Shown here: in pieces, positions 10,131-20,792 of the stretch | Numbering within the stretch: the stretch's first letter is position 1 | Layout of the letters: each line of letters starts with the position of its first letter | Assembly: GCA_030533445.1 (NCBI GenBank) | Contig: CM060071.1 | Coordinates: 1,116,001 to 1,180,000 of the forward strand | Length of the DNA stretch: 64,000 nt | Source of the DNA: Cyprinodon diabolis | Taxonomy: Eukaryota; Chordata; Actinopteri; Cyprinodontiformes; Cyprinodontidae | Direction of reading: 5' to 3' | The notes under the pieces: model-generated | The model's input: the letters and a program-made list of their open reading frames with translations, nothing else | The model's database searches: none | What the model was told of the DNA's origin: nothing | Made by a program: the position numbers and the translations under genes

Positions 10131-10474
10131 TTTGCCGTGAAGGAGGAAGGGGAAAGGGAGGGGAGGAAAGGGGAAGGTGCAGGTGAGGGATGTGAAGGGG
10201 ACAGGACTCCACCAGCATCTGATGGGTCAGAAGAAAGAAGTTCGTCCAGTGCCTGAACGATGGATGGATCTGGGTCAGACCCAGAAGAACTCTCAGCGGC
10301 AGAAGGATCATCATCATTGCCACCAGAGTCAGAAGGCGGAGCGGAAGCAGAAGAATGAACACTGTCATCCTCAGAGTCCCCTGACATTGGAGACCGCCGG
10401 GCCGCCAGGCGTGCCGAACGCCTTTGACCATGTGATGTGGACGGCGGTGAGAGTACATCAGTGGCTGATCCCAA
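10052..10474 (-). CDS. Acidic Ser-rich ORF at the pol-env junction, uncertain
   Basis: A 140-codon frame overlaps the 3' side of pol and the start of env in a different register. It encodes an Arg-rich patch (QRRSARLAARRSPM) then acidic Ser/Asp-rich sequence (SGDSEDDSVHSSASAPPS) and a Pro-rich end. All three minus frames are open across much of 10130-10560, which is GC-rich. The ORF could be a displaced C-terminal tail of integrase, an upstream leader exon, or chance. I do not recognise it. Confidence 0.35.
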   Translation of the reverse strand: MGSATDVLSPPSTSHGQRRSARLAARRSPMSGDSEDDSVHSSASAPPSDSGGNDDDPSAAESSSGSDPDPSIVQALDELLSSDPSDAGGVLSPSHPSPAPSPFLPSLSPSSFTAKWAVGQIGPAHTIAVWASLACVFFRV

Positions 10475-10556
10475 CGTCTGTGAGCTTGTGGTGGGGTGCT
10501 GGGGAGGGAGACTTGTTGCTGCCCTGTCAGCATGCGCAGAGCCCGTCGGTCCTGGA

Positions 10557-13500
10557 TCAAGTCCAGGTGGGTCTGGCGGCCGATGCAGTGCAGTGGTTTT
10601 TGTGGAACCAGAAGGGCTTACCTTCTACTTTCAGGGCAGTGGGAGTGGTAAGTACAACTTTAAAGGGGCCTTCCCTACGAGGCTCGTTCCACTGACGTCT
10701 AAAGACTCGTATGAACACACTGTCACCAACTTGAACGTCCCTGACGTCCACTGGAATGTGTGTCTCGTCTCGGCTGTGAGCTGCTTTCACCTGTTGAAAT
10801 ATAAGCCTGTGAATGCGGGTTAAGGATCTAAGGTAATCCCCCAGTTCACGCTCGAGCTGTGCCAGGGAAACCTCCTCCTGCTGGGGTCCTCGAACCTGTA
10901 GGAGAGGCATTGGTCGACCTGTAAGCATTTCATGAGGGGTAAGATGGGTTATTCGGTTAGTTTGAGAATGCATTGCCATCAGTGCAACAGGCAAGGCATC
11001 AACCCATGTTAAACGGTTATTGCTGTCAGCAATAATCTTCGCAAGCTTCGATTTCAGCACTCCGTTAGCTCGTTCCACCGATGCCTGTGACTGGGGATGA
11101 TACACACAACCAAATTTCTGTTTTATGCACAACTGTTTGAACATTTGCTGGATCACCTGTGAAACAAAATGAGGTCCATTATCAGATGATATTGTATCAG
11201 GCATGCCAAATCTGGGAAAAACTTCTTTGCACAAAAACCTTGCTGCTGCTTTGTGGTCGTTCCTAGCAGTTGGGCATGCCTCCACCCATCTGCTAAACCT
11301 ACAAACAACCACCAACATATACCTCTTTCCCTGAACCCGAGTTATTATGTCAACGTAATCCATAATTAGATGGCGGAACTGACCGTCTGGCATGGGGATT
11401 TGTGCTAAGGGTTGTGTAAACATTTTATGCACATTATACTTAGGACAATGTGGGCATAAGGCCAGTTCTCTGTCTACCATAGGTGTCATGTAAGGTGACC
11501 ACCAGACTGCCTGTAACTTTTGAATAACTTGGGCTCGTGAACAATGATCAGGTCCATGCATTATTTTAATCGCGGTTGGTAACAAAGACAAAGGTAGTAC
11601 AAAATGCCCTCGACAACTTCGCCACAACCCATCATGGGGGCGTGATAGACGTGTTGCCCCCCTTTGCACCCACAGACGCTTTTCCGCTTCAGATACTCTA
11701 TTTTGGGCTTCTATTAATGAGGCTAGATTTGCAAGATGTTCACATTCAGCTATATGAACCATTGGTCCCTGCACTGCAGGTCCTGTGGCTTCTTTGGCTG
11801 CTTCATCTGCCAAGTTGTTTCCTATGGCAATGGGTGTCTTTGCTGTCTGATGAGCCGCACATTTTACAATAGCTAACGCAGACGGAAGTTGCATAGCTTG
11901 TATTAATTCCACTACAGCTTGCCCATGTGTCACGGGGGTACCATCTGTTCTAACGAACCCTCGTTGTTTCCAGATGCTTACGTTTATATGGCATACCCCG
12001 TATCCATATGCACTGTCAGTATAGATTGTCACTCTTTCACCAGTAGCCAATTTACAAGCTGCTGTTAATGCTTTTATCTCTGCCAACTGGGCAGAGCAAG
12101 GTTGATCAAGGCTCATTGTCTGTACCTTGGTAAAGGTCCCATCGGGGTCAAGTTGGACTATTCCATATCCAGCTCTGTTGCCTGTCTCACTTCTGACGCA
12201 TGATCCGTCTATGAATCGCGTCAGATTAGATGGGATTGGATGATTGTACAAGTCCTCCCTTACCTTCATGAAGGTGTCCGTCTCCTGGAGACAATCATTG
12301 GGCTCACCGTCTGTGGGCAATACCATTCTTGTGGCTGGGTTGATTGTGGTACAGCGTTGTATAGTTAAGTCAGGTCCTGCAAGCAGAACTTCATAACCTG
12401 TTCGACGAGCTTGGGTTATCACAAAGCGCGGGCTTGTGAGCAGTGCATGTAATTGATGTGATGTATACAAAATAACAGGGTGGCCCATAGTAATAACTGA
12501 GGCCTTTTTATATGCGAAGGCTGCTGCTGCCAAGCCCTGGTAGCAGGGAGGCAGACCTTCTTCGACACCATCTAATTTTGAGCTGTAATAAGAAATTGGC
12601 TGTTTACCTGTGGGGGTGTCTTGCATCAATACTGCACATGCATACCCTTGTTGCTCAGCCACATAGAGATGGAATGGTTTGCCGTAATCTGGATTGGCCA
12701 GAGCAGGAGCAGTTTGGAGATCTTGTTTCAGCAGCTGGAACGCACCCTCTGCCTCGTCTGTCCATTGCAATTGAGCCGACTGGTGTCCTTGACCCGCGGC
12801 TTTAATCAGGGCTCTTAGTGGAGCCGTTTTGATGGCATAATCACACACCCACGGTCTGCTGTAACCTGCCATGCCAAGGAAAGACAACATGTGACCAACA
12901 GTCTGAGGTTTGGGCAATTGAGTTATGGCTTCTAGTTGGGACGGTGCAATACACCTCTTGTCCCCACTGAGTTGCCTGCCGAGATACTCCACTGTTTGCT
13001 GGCAGAATTGCAATTATTGTTTACTTACTTTGTGTGCTCCTTCTGCCAATGCAGTCAACACTGTAATGGAGTCTCTCTCACACTGCTCTTTAGAAGCAGA
13101 ACAAATCAAAATGTCATCAACATACATCAACATTGTAGATGGTATGTCAAGTTGATTTAAATCATTCGCCAGTACACAATTGAAAAACCCTGTGGTAATC
13201 GCGTATAAGAATACTGTTGGCCTTTGTACATAAATGCAAACAAATACTGGGAATCTGGATGGACCGGTACACTGAAAAACGCTGAACACAGATCTATCAC
13301 AGTAAACCATTTTGTGCCTGGGGGTATATTACTCAGTAGTGTGTGGGGGTCTGGTACTACTGGTATTTCTTCTGCTACAATAGCATTAATTAATCTTAGA
13401 TCATTGACTAGTCTGTAGTCATTACTGTTGGGTTTTCTGATGGGAAAAATTGGTGTGTTACAGGGACCTACTGTTAGTTTAAGAACTCCTGCTGTTTCTA

Positions 13501-13813
13501 ATCCTGTAATGATAGGCTGTATTCCTTCTACTGCTTCTCGTTTAAGTGGGTACTGTCTTTGGAAGGGTAATTTACCATTTAGTTTGATGGTAAATTTGAT
13601 GGGATCTGCTGATTTTACTAATCCTACATCTGTTTTACTTTTAGACCATACCTGCTCTGGAACTTGTTCTAATAATGATTCATGTTCTTCAGCCACTGCC
13701 ATTTGTCTTTTCCCAGGAACTGTATTGTGTTCTGCTATTACTTCATCAGCTTGTGAATATGAGATTTTGAAAAACATCTTTTGATATGCTAATGTGGTCC
13801 CATGCTGTGTCAA
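10557..13813 (-). pseudogene. ERV-1 pol (RT, RNase H, integrase), broken
   Basis: RT starts near 13740 (EEHESLLEQVPEQVW) and carries the finger motif YRLVNDLRLINAIV, the catalytic FTVIDLCSAFF, and LPQGF. Near 13190 a short deletion after LPQGF shifts the frame; RT resumes with MLMYVDDILIC, whose YVDD is intact. A TAA interrupts at 13014-13016. From 13013 to 10557 the frame is clean for 818 codons: connection domain, RNase H (FIDGSC, an Ala-Glu-Ile-Lys-Ala block, YTDSAYGYGV, the Asp of NNLADEAAK), the integrase HHCC finger (HGPDHC ... LCPHCPKY), and the DD35E core (LIMDYVDI, SSDNGPHF, SQASVERANGVLK). The C-terminal WFHKNHC block matches gamma/epsilon integrases. It would act in the virion and nucleus if intact. 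Confidence 0.9.
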
Positions 13814-14663
13814 CCCATTCGGTGACTTGCTTGGCTTCTTGAACCATGGGTCCTAGGTCATGTGACTCATACTTGTCTGCAATCAGTAATGTGACATGTG
13901 GTGCTGAGTTGGTAACCTGGAGCCATTCTGCTACATCTTTATCAGGAAATGTGACAACAGATGCAGCTCCTTGTGGTCCAACCACTATGTCAGCGTATTG
14001 GATGACAGTTGTTTTGTTGTTAATTTCTTCATCCCAGCTTTTCTCGTAGTCTTCGTGTGTTTTGCCTTTGTCATAAAACATGGTACAATGGAGAGGGAGA
14101 AAAGGTTCTTTAGATATGTCATAGGGATTCATTATCAGGGGTCTCCATGTTTCCCACTCCAGTTGGAGAAAGGAAGTTGGTGATGTGAGTTTTAGCCAAA
14201 ATACTTGGTCTTCTAGTTCATGACTTGTTGCCTGGGGGGTCATTTGTGGGCCTAGTGGCATCATGTAGGCTTCATTCTTGTCTGTTGCTTCAAAAGAAAT
14301 TCCATTATTGGTACATTTGATTTTAGCATTGAGCTGGCACAGCACATCTCTACCCAGCAGATTAATTATCGTATCTTCTGAGTAAAGCAGTGGTGCATAC
14401 ACAGTCTTTTCACCTATGATCATGGGAACTGGCTCAGTCATGGGTATTATTTGGGTCTTCCCCGAGAAACCTACTGTTCGAATCTTTGATGCTGAGAGAG
14501 GCAGGCCAATTCCACTTTTCCCTATACAGGAGTAGGCCGCTCCTGTATCAATCATGAAGCGATGATGGCTGTCATATATAGTGACATCAATGGTGGGTTC
14601 TGTTTGTGGGCGTTGGGTTAATACAGGTAGAAGGGCCTCTCCATCAGGTTTCTCTGGGCACCC
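13746..14663 (-). pseudogene. ERV-1 protease with long linker to RT
   Basis: In frame with the preceding gag UAG, the sequence gives a retroviral aspartic protease: active site FMIDTGAAYSCIG, flap-like VGFSGKTQIIPM, and the NLLGRDVLCQL helix. A linker of about 160 residues (including TFPDKDVAEWLQVTNSAP) precedes RT and is longer than in murine-type gammaretroviruses. At about 13770, in a T-rich run, the reading frame shifts relative to RT, so protease and RT are no longer fused. The catalytic Asp-Thr-Gly is intact. Confidence 0.88.
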
Positions 14664-14666
14664 CTA
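14664..14666 (-). promoter_or_regulatory. Gag-pro UAG, candidate readthrough stop
   Basis: On the minus strand TAG is followed directly by GGG. The nucleocapsid frame upstream and the protease frame downstream are in the same register, with only this stop between them. Gammaretroviruses express Gag-Pol by suppression of exactly such an in-frame UAG. It is read as a functional feature rather than damage, although a random stop cannot be excluded from one copy. Confidence 0.7.
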
Positions 14667-17079
14667 TAGCCAGTATGCCTCTTGTCCCGCTCCATAGGTG
14701 GCTGGTCCAGCAGTAGGGGGCTGAGGTCCCATCCATGGGTTAGTGGGGCAGTCCCTTTGCATGTGTCCGACTTGTCCACATCCCCAGCATTGCAGCCTCG
14801 CTCGCTGTTGTCCCATGTCTGGACCTGCCTGGGGCATCTGCTGGTATTGGCCTTGAGGGGGCCTTCATGGGGGTCCTTGTGGTCCCCTCCATCTTCCCCG
14901 CATGGGGAAGATGGAGGGGACCACAAGGGACACACAAGGGACACACTGCTTGTTGGGGGCCTCCTCCTTGGTTTAGATGCACATGAATAGGAGGGACTGG
15001 TTGAGGTTTGGTCTGCTGTGGCAGGGCTCCTCCCACAGGTGGCGCTGCTGGATATTGCATCTGCTGTGTGGGCGGAGGGATGACAGGAGACACTACTGGT
15101 GCTTGTACGACTGCCTCCCCTGTTGGTGCACCCTCCGTCGGGGGTGTGGCTGCCACTGACAGTGCTGCTTGATGTTTGGGCTTTTCTTTTTCTTTCTTTG
15201 CTTTGGACAATTCCCCAATCTGCAGCTGGGTTAACTTGGTGGCCAGCATCTTGTTTTGGTCCTCAAAGGCCCGTTTTACGGCCCGATGCATGTTTACATA
15301 ATGTATAACATGCTCAGAGAATAGAGGCCAGTCCATCTTCATGAGCCCCACAACTCCGTCCAGTTTGGCTTGTACTTCTTTGGGCATGGCCTCTCTGATG
15401 TAGGTTCTGAACAGAGGGACAGATGTTTTCTGTTCATTCCCATCACCTCCAGTCTCTGTTTTCCATTTCTGTTGAAACCTGTGCAGAAACTGGGCTGGAC
15501 TTTCATCATCCTTTAAACATTCTTGTCTCAACTTAGTTGGATCACTGCAGGTGGGGTATTTGCTCCTCAAGGCTGCCCACACCTTAGGTCTTATGTGGTT
15601 GAATGGTATCTTGTCATACTGGTGTGAGGTCATGACCCTTGGAAGCTGGGCTTCGTCGAAACACCTCTCTGGCTGCTGAGTGTCCTGCTGTTTTGATTAG
15701 CAGCGCCTTGATGTCTCCAGCTGCCAGGTTGATGCCTCCAGTGATTTCTTCCAGCGTTTCTATCCACCTGTCAGCTCCATCTGCCAACGGGGTCAGTCTT
15801 CCAGCAAGTGTGATCATGTCCATTAATGACCATGGCACATATCTGTCTTCATGAGGTCTTTAGACAGCAAGGGAGCTATATAAGCCCCACCCTGACCTTG
15901 CTCTGTCTTCTGCTGTTGTGCTTGGGACCTGGTCAGCATTGTGCGTGGGATGCTTCTTACTATTTGCAGATCCACGTCACATTCAGCTCAGAGTGGCTTT
16001 TGTTCTTTTGCCACTGGCCTGCTTTTTTCTTTGGACCCCTCATAAAATGGGTTTTTTGACGGCAGTATGTCTGAGCCTTCATCCTGCGTTTCAAAGTCCT
16101 CCCATTCAGTCACCTCACTTTCTATTGAGGCCTCCTCCTCACATTCCGTCTCTTCTCCCTTTTTTATTCCTGCTTTGTCAATCAGGGTCATAGTCCGTGG
16201 ACTTGGCTGGTCTGGGTAATTAGCCTGGGCATCTCTTATAAGCTGCTCTGCTTCCATTCTCTTCACTTTTTCTAATTCTTCATTTCGTCTTTTCTTCTCC
16301 TTTTGTTTTTCTATTGTCTTTCTCATATCCCTTTGATATTCCCCCTGTGCTTTTTCTTTTTCTCCTCTGATTAGTGAAAATTCTTTCCTCAGTTCCTCCA
16401 GCTCCTTGTCTATTTTTTCTGTCAGTGATTCGGTTTCATCCATATATGTCAACTTAGTCCTGGGTTCTGAGTGGCATGTGGGGCCCCTCTGATATAGGGT
16501 TCGTCTGCGACGTCTTGGGGGTAGTGTGTAGCTATAGCGTGATCTTCTCCTTACTCCCGTTAAGGGTCTGTCTGATTCTTCGTCTTCACTGCTTTAATCA
16601 CACTCTTCCTGCTGCGTGCTACTCATTTCCTTTTCTGCTTCTTCCTCATCTTCTTCTAACACTAATTTAAGTTGTCATGTAATTTTTCCCTTGCTGCTCT
16701 GTTTCTCACATATAGGATATTGTCCTACGGTTGGTGGGTGATAAGGTGGCGGCTTATGATCGGTATAATTGGGAGCTGTTGGACTCTTATGGTGTTCAAC
16801 TTTAAAATATCACAGGATGTCTCTCTGTTCAGCATGTTTCTGTTTTTTATGCAAATGCATTCGGTCTCGTTTTTTATCTTTAGCCCTCAATTTTTCTTCT
16901 ACTTCATCACAGCATGATGGATCAAAGCTGCCCTTTTTATGCCAGCGATTTTTCCCAGATGTTATCTTATGCCATTCTGTCATGCATTTTTGAATTTTGC
17001 GCTTATTGGATGGATGTGTCATTATTACCAGTTTGGCAGGCGTTAGCCCCTCAGTCTGTTTGCTCACATTGGCTCCCAT
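14667..17079 (-). pseudogene. ERV-1 gag (MA, CA, NC), several frameshifts
   Basis: The start at 17079 reads MGANVSKQTEG, an N-myristoylation signature. The MA frame ends at a TGA at 16810-16812 but stays in register through KPPPYHPPTVGQYP (PPPY late-domain motif, about 16740-16760) before further stops near 16675. Acidic then Arg-rich stretches follow, and then a long charged coiled coil (16452-15988, EELRKEFSLIRGEKEKAQ). CA covers about 15850-15250, with a frame change near 15640 (TSHQYDKIPFNHIRPKVW after it). A Pro/Gln-rich linker follows, then one CCHC knuckle (CWGCGQVGHMQRDC) at about 14757-14800. The frame changes again between CA and NC, at the 25-bp foldback at 14875-14928. Confidence 0.85.
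14875..14928. repeat. Perfect 25-bp inverted repeat inside gag
   Basis: The arm 14875-14899 pairs without mismatch with 14904-14928 around the four-base loop GCAT. It lies in the CA-NC linker. The gag reading frame differs on the two sides, so it probably arose by foldback or template-switch copying of one arm. The GGGACACACAA repetition immediately to the right supports local copying. Confidence 0.95.
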
Positions 17080-17384
17080 GGCAACCAGCAGTCACTCAAC
17101 CCTTAGGGTCTGTGCTTATTCACCAACCTTTATAGTTCCTAATGTTTTTAATTTAACTTGTTCTGCTCTCTCCAATACAGATCTCTTTTTGTTTTAATTT
17201 TCCTACTCTTTAGTTTTTTAGATCTCTACACTTTTGAGTTAGGATCTCTAATAGAACAGATTTATAATATTATTTTCGTACTTTTACTGAGTATTCGGTT
17301 TAGTTACTCTATATTTTATGTATAACATAATTTTAATTCACTTATAACCTGTTTTGTAGTTTTAAATTGGGACCTTGTTAATTA
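17080..17384. other. ERV-1 leader next to gag
   Basis: AT-rich sequence lies directly upstream (in viral sense) of the gag ATG. No long frame or hairpin stands out. It ends where the non-coding repeat begins. Confidence 0.5.
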
Positions 17385-19560
17385 GGCCCGAGCAGCTAAG
17401 CGCTGCAAGAGAGCCTATTGTTCCTGTATCGTTTATTCTTCTTATTTTTCTCCGCTTAAATGAAACGGCTTTTGGGGGGCTTTAGCATGTTGAAAAACTA
17501 ACCAAACTTGGCAGTAAATTGTCCCCCTAGTGAAATGTACGTATGATAATGGAATTCAAAATGGGCGTCGCCAAATGCCTCTACAGCGCCCCCTAACGTG
17601 AGTTGGGGAAAACCGTAAGTCACAGAGATTTGAGATTTGGCAGGTATATAGTGGGCGTCGCCAAATGCCTCTACAGCGCCCCCTAACGTGAGTTGGGGAA
17701 AACCGTAAGTCACAGAGATTTGAGATTTGGCAGGTACATAGATCTCACCAAATCATGAAAAAAGTTACATTGTGGGTATGCTCTAAAACCTACAGGAAGT
17801 TGGCCATTTTGGGTCAAAGGCTGATTTTTGGCACTTTTTCAATTTTGTTGACGTCGAACTTTCGCGAACTCCTCCTAGGGACGGTGAGAGATCGGCTTCA
17901 AACTTGGCATGTATGCAGATAAGGCATGTGAGATCTAAACTTATCAAACTTTTTGAGTTTTTGAGCATTTTAAAGGGGTGTGGCCAGGCCTCGAAGTCGG
18001 CGTACTCGCCAACATTTTCAAAATGCAATAACTTTTACATATAAAACTGAAATGACACGAAACCTGGTAGTATTAATCCTCTCTGAGTTCCCAACAAACC
18101 TGAGTATTAAAATTTTGACATGATTGAAGCCACGTCCCCTGAGAACCGGAAGTCACTTTTTTAACTTGGAATGGTCCCTCTCAGTCCTAATTGACCTCAT
18201 CAACCTAAAACTGTGTCAGCAGACAGACAACATGTTGTCCTAACTTCGTTTAAGGCACAGAGAGCTTTAGTCAAATGGTGTTGCTGTGGCGCCATGGCGA
18301 AGTGAGGCGTTTCGCCATGAAAATACGATTGGCTCTCATTTCCTCATTAATAATCAGATCTGCACCAAACTCACAAGAGATGATCCTAGTCCAACTCCAA
18401 ACAGGAATCCAGAGCAATATTTTGTGGGCGGGGCTTAATTTTACTACAGCACCCCCTAGAAATAACAAACTTCAAACCACCAGCCCCAAGTCGTTGTTAG
18501 TCCTAGAATATTGAAACTTTGAACACATTTGCATCCCATCAGGCCCTAACTAAAAGCCTCTTGGAGCCATGGTCTAAACCCCTCCGGAAGTCGACCATTT
18601 TGAATTACATTTTACTCTGTTGTGAAAGCACTGACCTCTTTTCAAAAAATTGTATAAAATCAGTATTTTAACCAAATGAGCTAAAACTTTCAAAATATGT
18701 TCTTTATAAAGCCTGCTGTAAGTTGGTTACAATAGCAAAGCGCTTCTTTAAAGTCCGTCACTCTGATTTTTCAAAAGTTTGCGTTTTCGCCTAGTAGTTG
18801 GCAAAGTGGACAGATAATGCCAGGAAATAATTCAGCCCCTAGCCATGCTCGTTCCTAGGATAATGAAATTTGGCACACATCTGTATGAGCCCCCCACCTA
18901 CAAAAAGTTTCATTGGAGCCATGGTCTAAACCTCTCATGAAGTCGGCCATTTTGAATCAAACGGTACCCTTATGAAAATAGAATCACTTTGTTAAAATAT
19001 TTCTAAAAAATCAGTCGATTTCTCAAAAAAGCTAGGACGTTTGGAATATATTCCTTTAATCGCTTCTTGTTTGATGGTAAACACAGCATAGCTCTTCTTA
19101 GAAGTCCGTCACTCTGATTTTTCAAAAGTTTGTGTTAACAGGAAATTGTTGTTTTTCAAAAAGTTTTATAGCAATCCTAGCCAAATTTGGAACATTTATT
19201 TATACTTTGATTATAGTAAAGTCTGCCAAGTTTGGCGTGAATCTATGCATGTTTGAGCATCTTATGGGGTATTCAACTGCCTCAGTATATGGCACTTAAG
19301 TTTAAAGATTTTGTTTTCATTCAATTAATTAGTAAATAATCTAAAAATTTAGAATATGCAAGATGCATTCCTTGACATGTGTGATTTTTTTCGGGATTTT
19401 ACTGCAAACTATGGATTTTTAATGATTTTTTATAGTTTTGAGAAGGGTGTAATACTGCTAACCGTGGATTTTGACGGTGCTGTTTCTCTTTCTTTTGAAT
19501 ATATATTTTTGACCCACCAACTGAGATGGCCGCAGCGTCTATCTGACAGATGAGATACGT
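17385..19560 (+). repeat. Non-coding fish interspersed repeat inserted in ERV-1 leader
   Basis: It starts with GGCCCGAGCAGCTAAGC and consists of modules that repeat motifs such as GCCATGGTCTAAACC, AAGTCGGCCATTTTGAAT and TTTGTGGGCGGGGCTTAAT. About 500 bp (18150-18610) aligns by eye, in opposite orientation, with 30880-31300. No frame of coding quality exists on either strand. I recognise it as a high-copy fish repeat but cannot name its class. The right boundary, near 19560, is approximate. Confidence 0.7.
17563..17742 (+). repeat. 90-bp tandem duplication inside the repeat
   Basis: Two adjacent 90-bp units start at 17563 and 17653 with GGGCGTCGCCAAATGCCTC. They are almost identical, so the duplication is recent relative to the rest of the repeat. 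Confidence 0.95.
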
Positions 19561-20770
19561 CCCAGATATTAACTTTTATCCCTATTTTAACCTTTCCTGA
19601 CCAACGCTGTGGTTGTCTCCTGCTGGTCCAGAGGTGAAGCGTGGAGCTTTTTCCGCTGGCTGGGAAGGTGCAAGGGGGCGGCGGTCGCTTGGCTCCCGCG
19701 GTCGCAATAGGCCGAGCGGCGCTGAGCTGCGAGGGCCGTCAATACCGCTCGCGGTTTTAATTTATTTTATTTTTTTAACCATGTGTTTTTCAGTTACCAA
19801 TTCTGTTATAGTTACCAATTCTGTAAATTTTTTGTGTTATTCTTTTTTTTAACTATATTTTATAATTATTATTTCTGTTAATTTATTATTATTATACCTT
19901 TAATTAATATTATTATTATAGTTATTATTATTATTCGCCCCTTACTCCCCCTAAGTAATTAACTCTTTCACTCTTTACACTGACAAAGACTCACAAGACA
20001 AATGATTATATATTTACAGTGCACTTCTACTTTTCCTCACTGTCTCCTACAGTGGCACATGCGTCTTCCCTGCTACCCACACCTACTCAGATACTAACTG
20101 AAATTAGATAGACGTCATCCGGTAGAGCGGTACTCTTTCTCCGATTATTGCTTAATCGGTAATATTCTGGCTATCCCTTAGCCTGGCTATCGCTTAGCCT
20201 CTCAATACCTAATACTTAATACCTAATACAACACAAGTTCACGGAGCATGCTGACTATCGCTTAGTCGCCAATACTCCCACTTAACACGCGTAGTTTAAT
20301 GTTCCGGATTTATGGCTTCCACAGACTATGTCAAACGCCTTGACCAATCGGTCCCTTTACCAATCGTCCGCTCAGAACATCGCCTGTTAAGCTTAACTTA
20401 TACACTAAATAATTCAAACACAGAACAGTTCAAATACAGAATATTACAAACATTAATCAATACTTAAACCATGCATTCACATATACATTCATACATACCT
20501 GGATCTTTCCCCAGTTTAGTCTGCCTTTTGTATATTCTTATATGAATACTTATTAAAATTGAAAAAAATACTTATTAAATTTGGAATACTAGGTTTTTTT
20601 AGGAGAGCTCTTTTGGCGCCTTACACCCACAAGCCGTTGCCGGAGGCTGGTTCCCCATTAATTTAGAAAATTATAACAAATTGTATCTCACCTAAAAATG
20701 GTGAATATTGGGCCCTTGGGGTCCCTGGCCTCCAACTGGTGCCTGCAGGTTGTCCGACGCCTGGGGCTTC
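19561..20770 (-). promoter_or_regulatory. ERV-1 proximal leader with candidate packaging and dimerisation structures
   Basis: This is the viral leader between the primer site and the inserted repeat. A GC-rich patch lies at 19610-19755. In viral sense from the primer site, a 12-bp palindrome (20386-20397, GTTAAGCTTAAC) is followed by a GACC/GGTC hairpin (20342-20353) and four hairpins at 20253-20267, 20185-20199, 20169-20183 and 20141-20159. The four stems differ but stay paired, and the viral-sense loops are AGCGA, AGCGA, AGGGA and AGCAA. The position and order resemble retroviral dimerisation and packaging signals; the function is inferred. Confidence 0.55.
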
Positions 20771-20788
20771 CTCCTGGCTGGCTCGCCA
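20771..20788 (-). promoter_or_regulatory. ERV-1 primer-binding site, tRNA-Arg type
   Basis: On the minus strand TGGCGAGCCAGCCAGGAG lies four bases downstream of the 5' LTR end (...AACA, TTTT, TGG). It is complementary to the 3' end of animal tRNA-Arg as I remember it (...CTCCTGGCTGGCTCG-CCA). Snakehead retrovirus is the known fish virus using tRNA-Arg. Confidence 0.8.
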
Positions 20789-20792
20789 AAAA

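Noticed and set aside
10177..10823. Plus-strand frames opposite the pol-env junction of ERV-1
   Set aside because: Considered as an antisense HBZ-like gene, but they show no zipper or basic region and follow the GC-rich antisense of pol; treated as shadows.
16810..17079. Separate small basic gene starting MGANVSK
   Set aside because: It is the gag matrix N-terminus of ERV-1 cut off by a stop codon; the same register continues to the PPPY motif.
20141..20267. CRISPR-like spaced repeats
   Set aside because: The repeats are short, uneven in spacing, each internally palindromic, and lie in a vertebrate retroviral leader.
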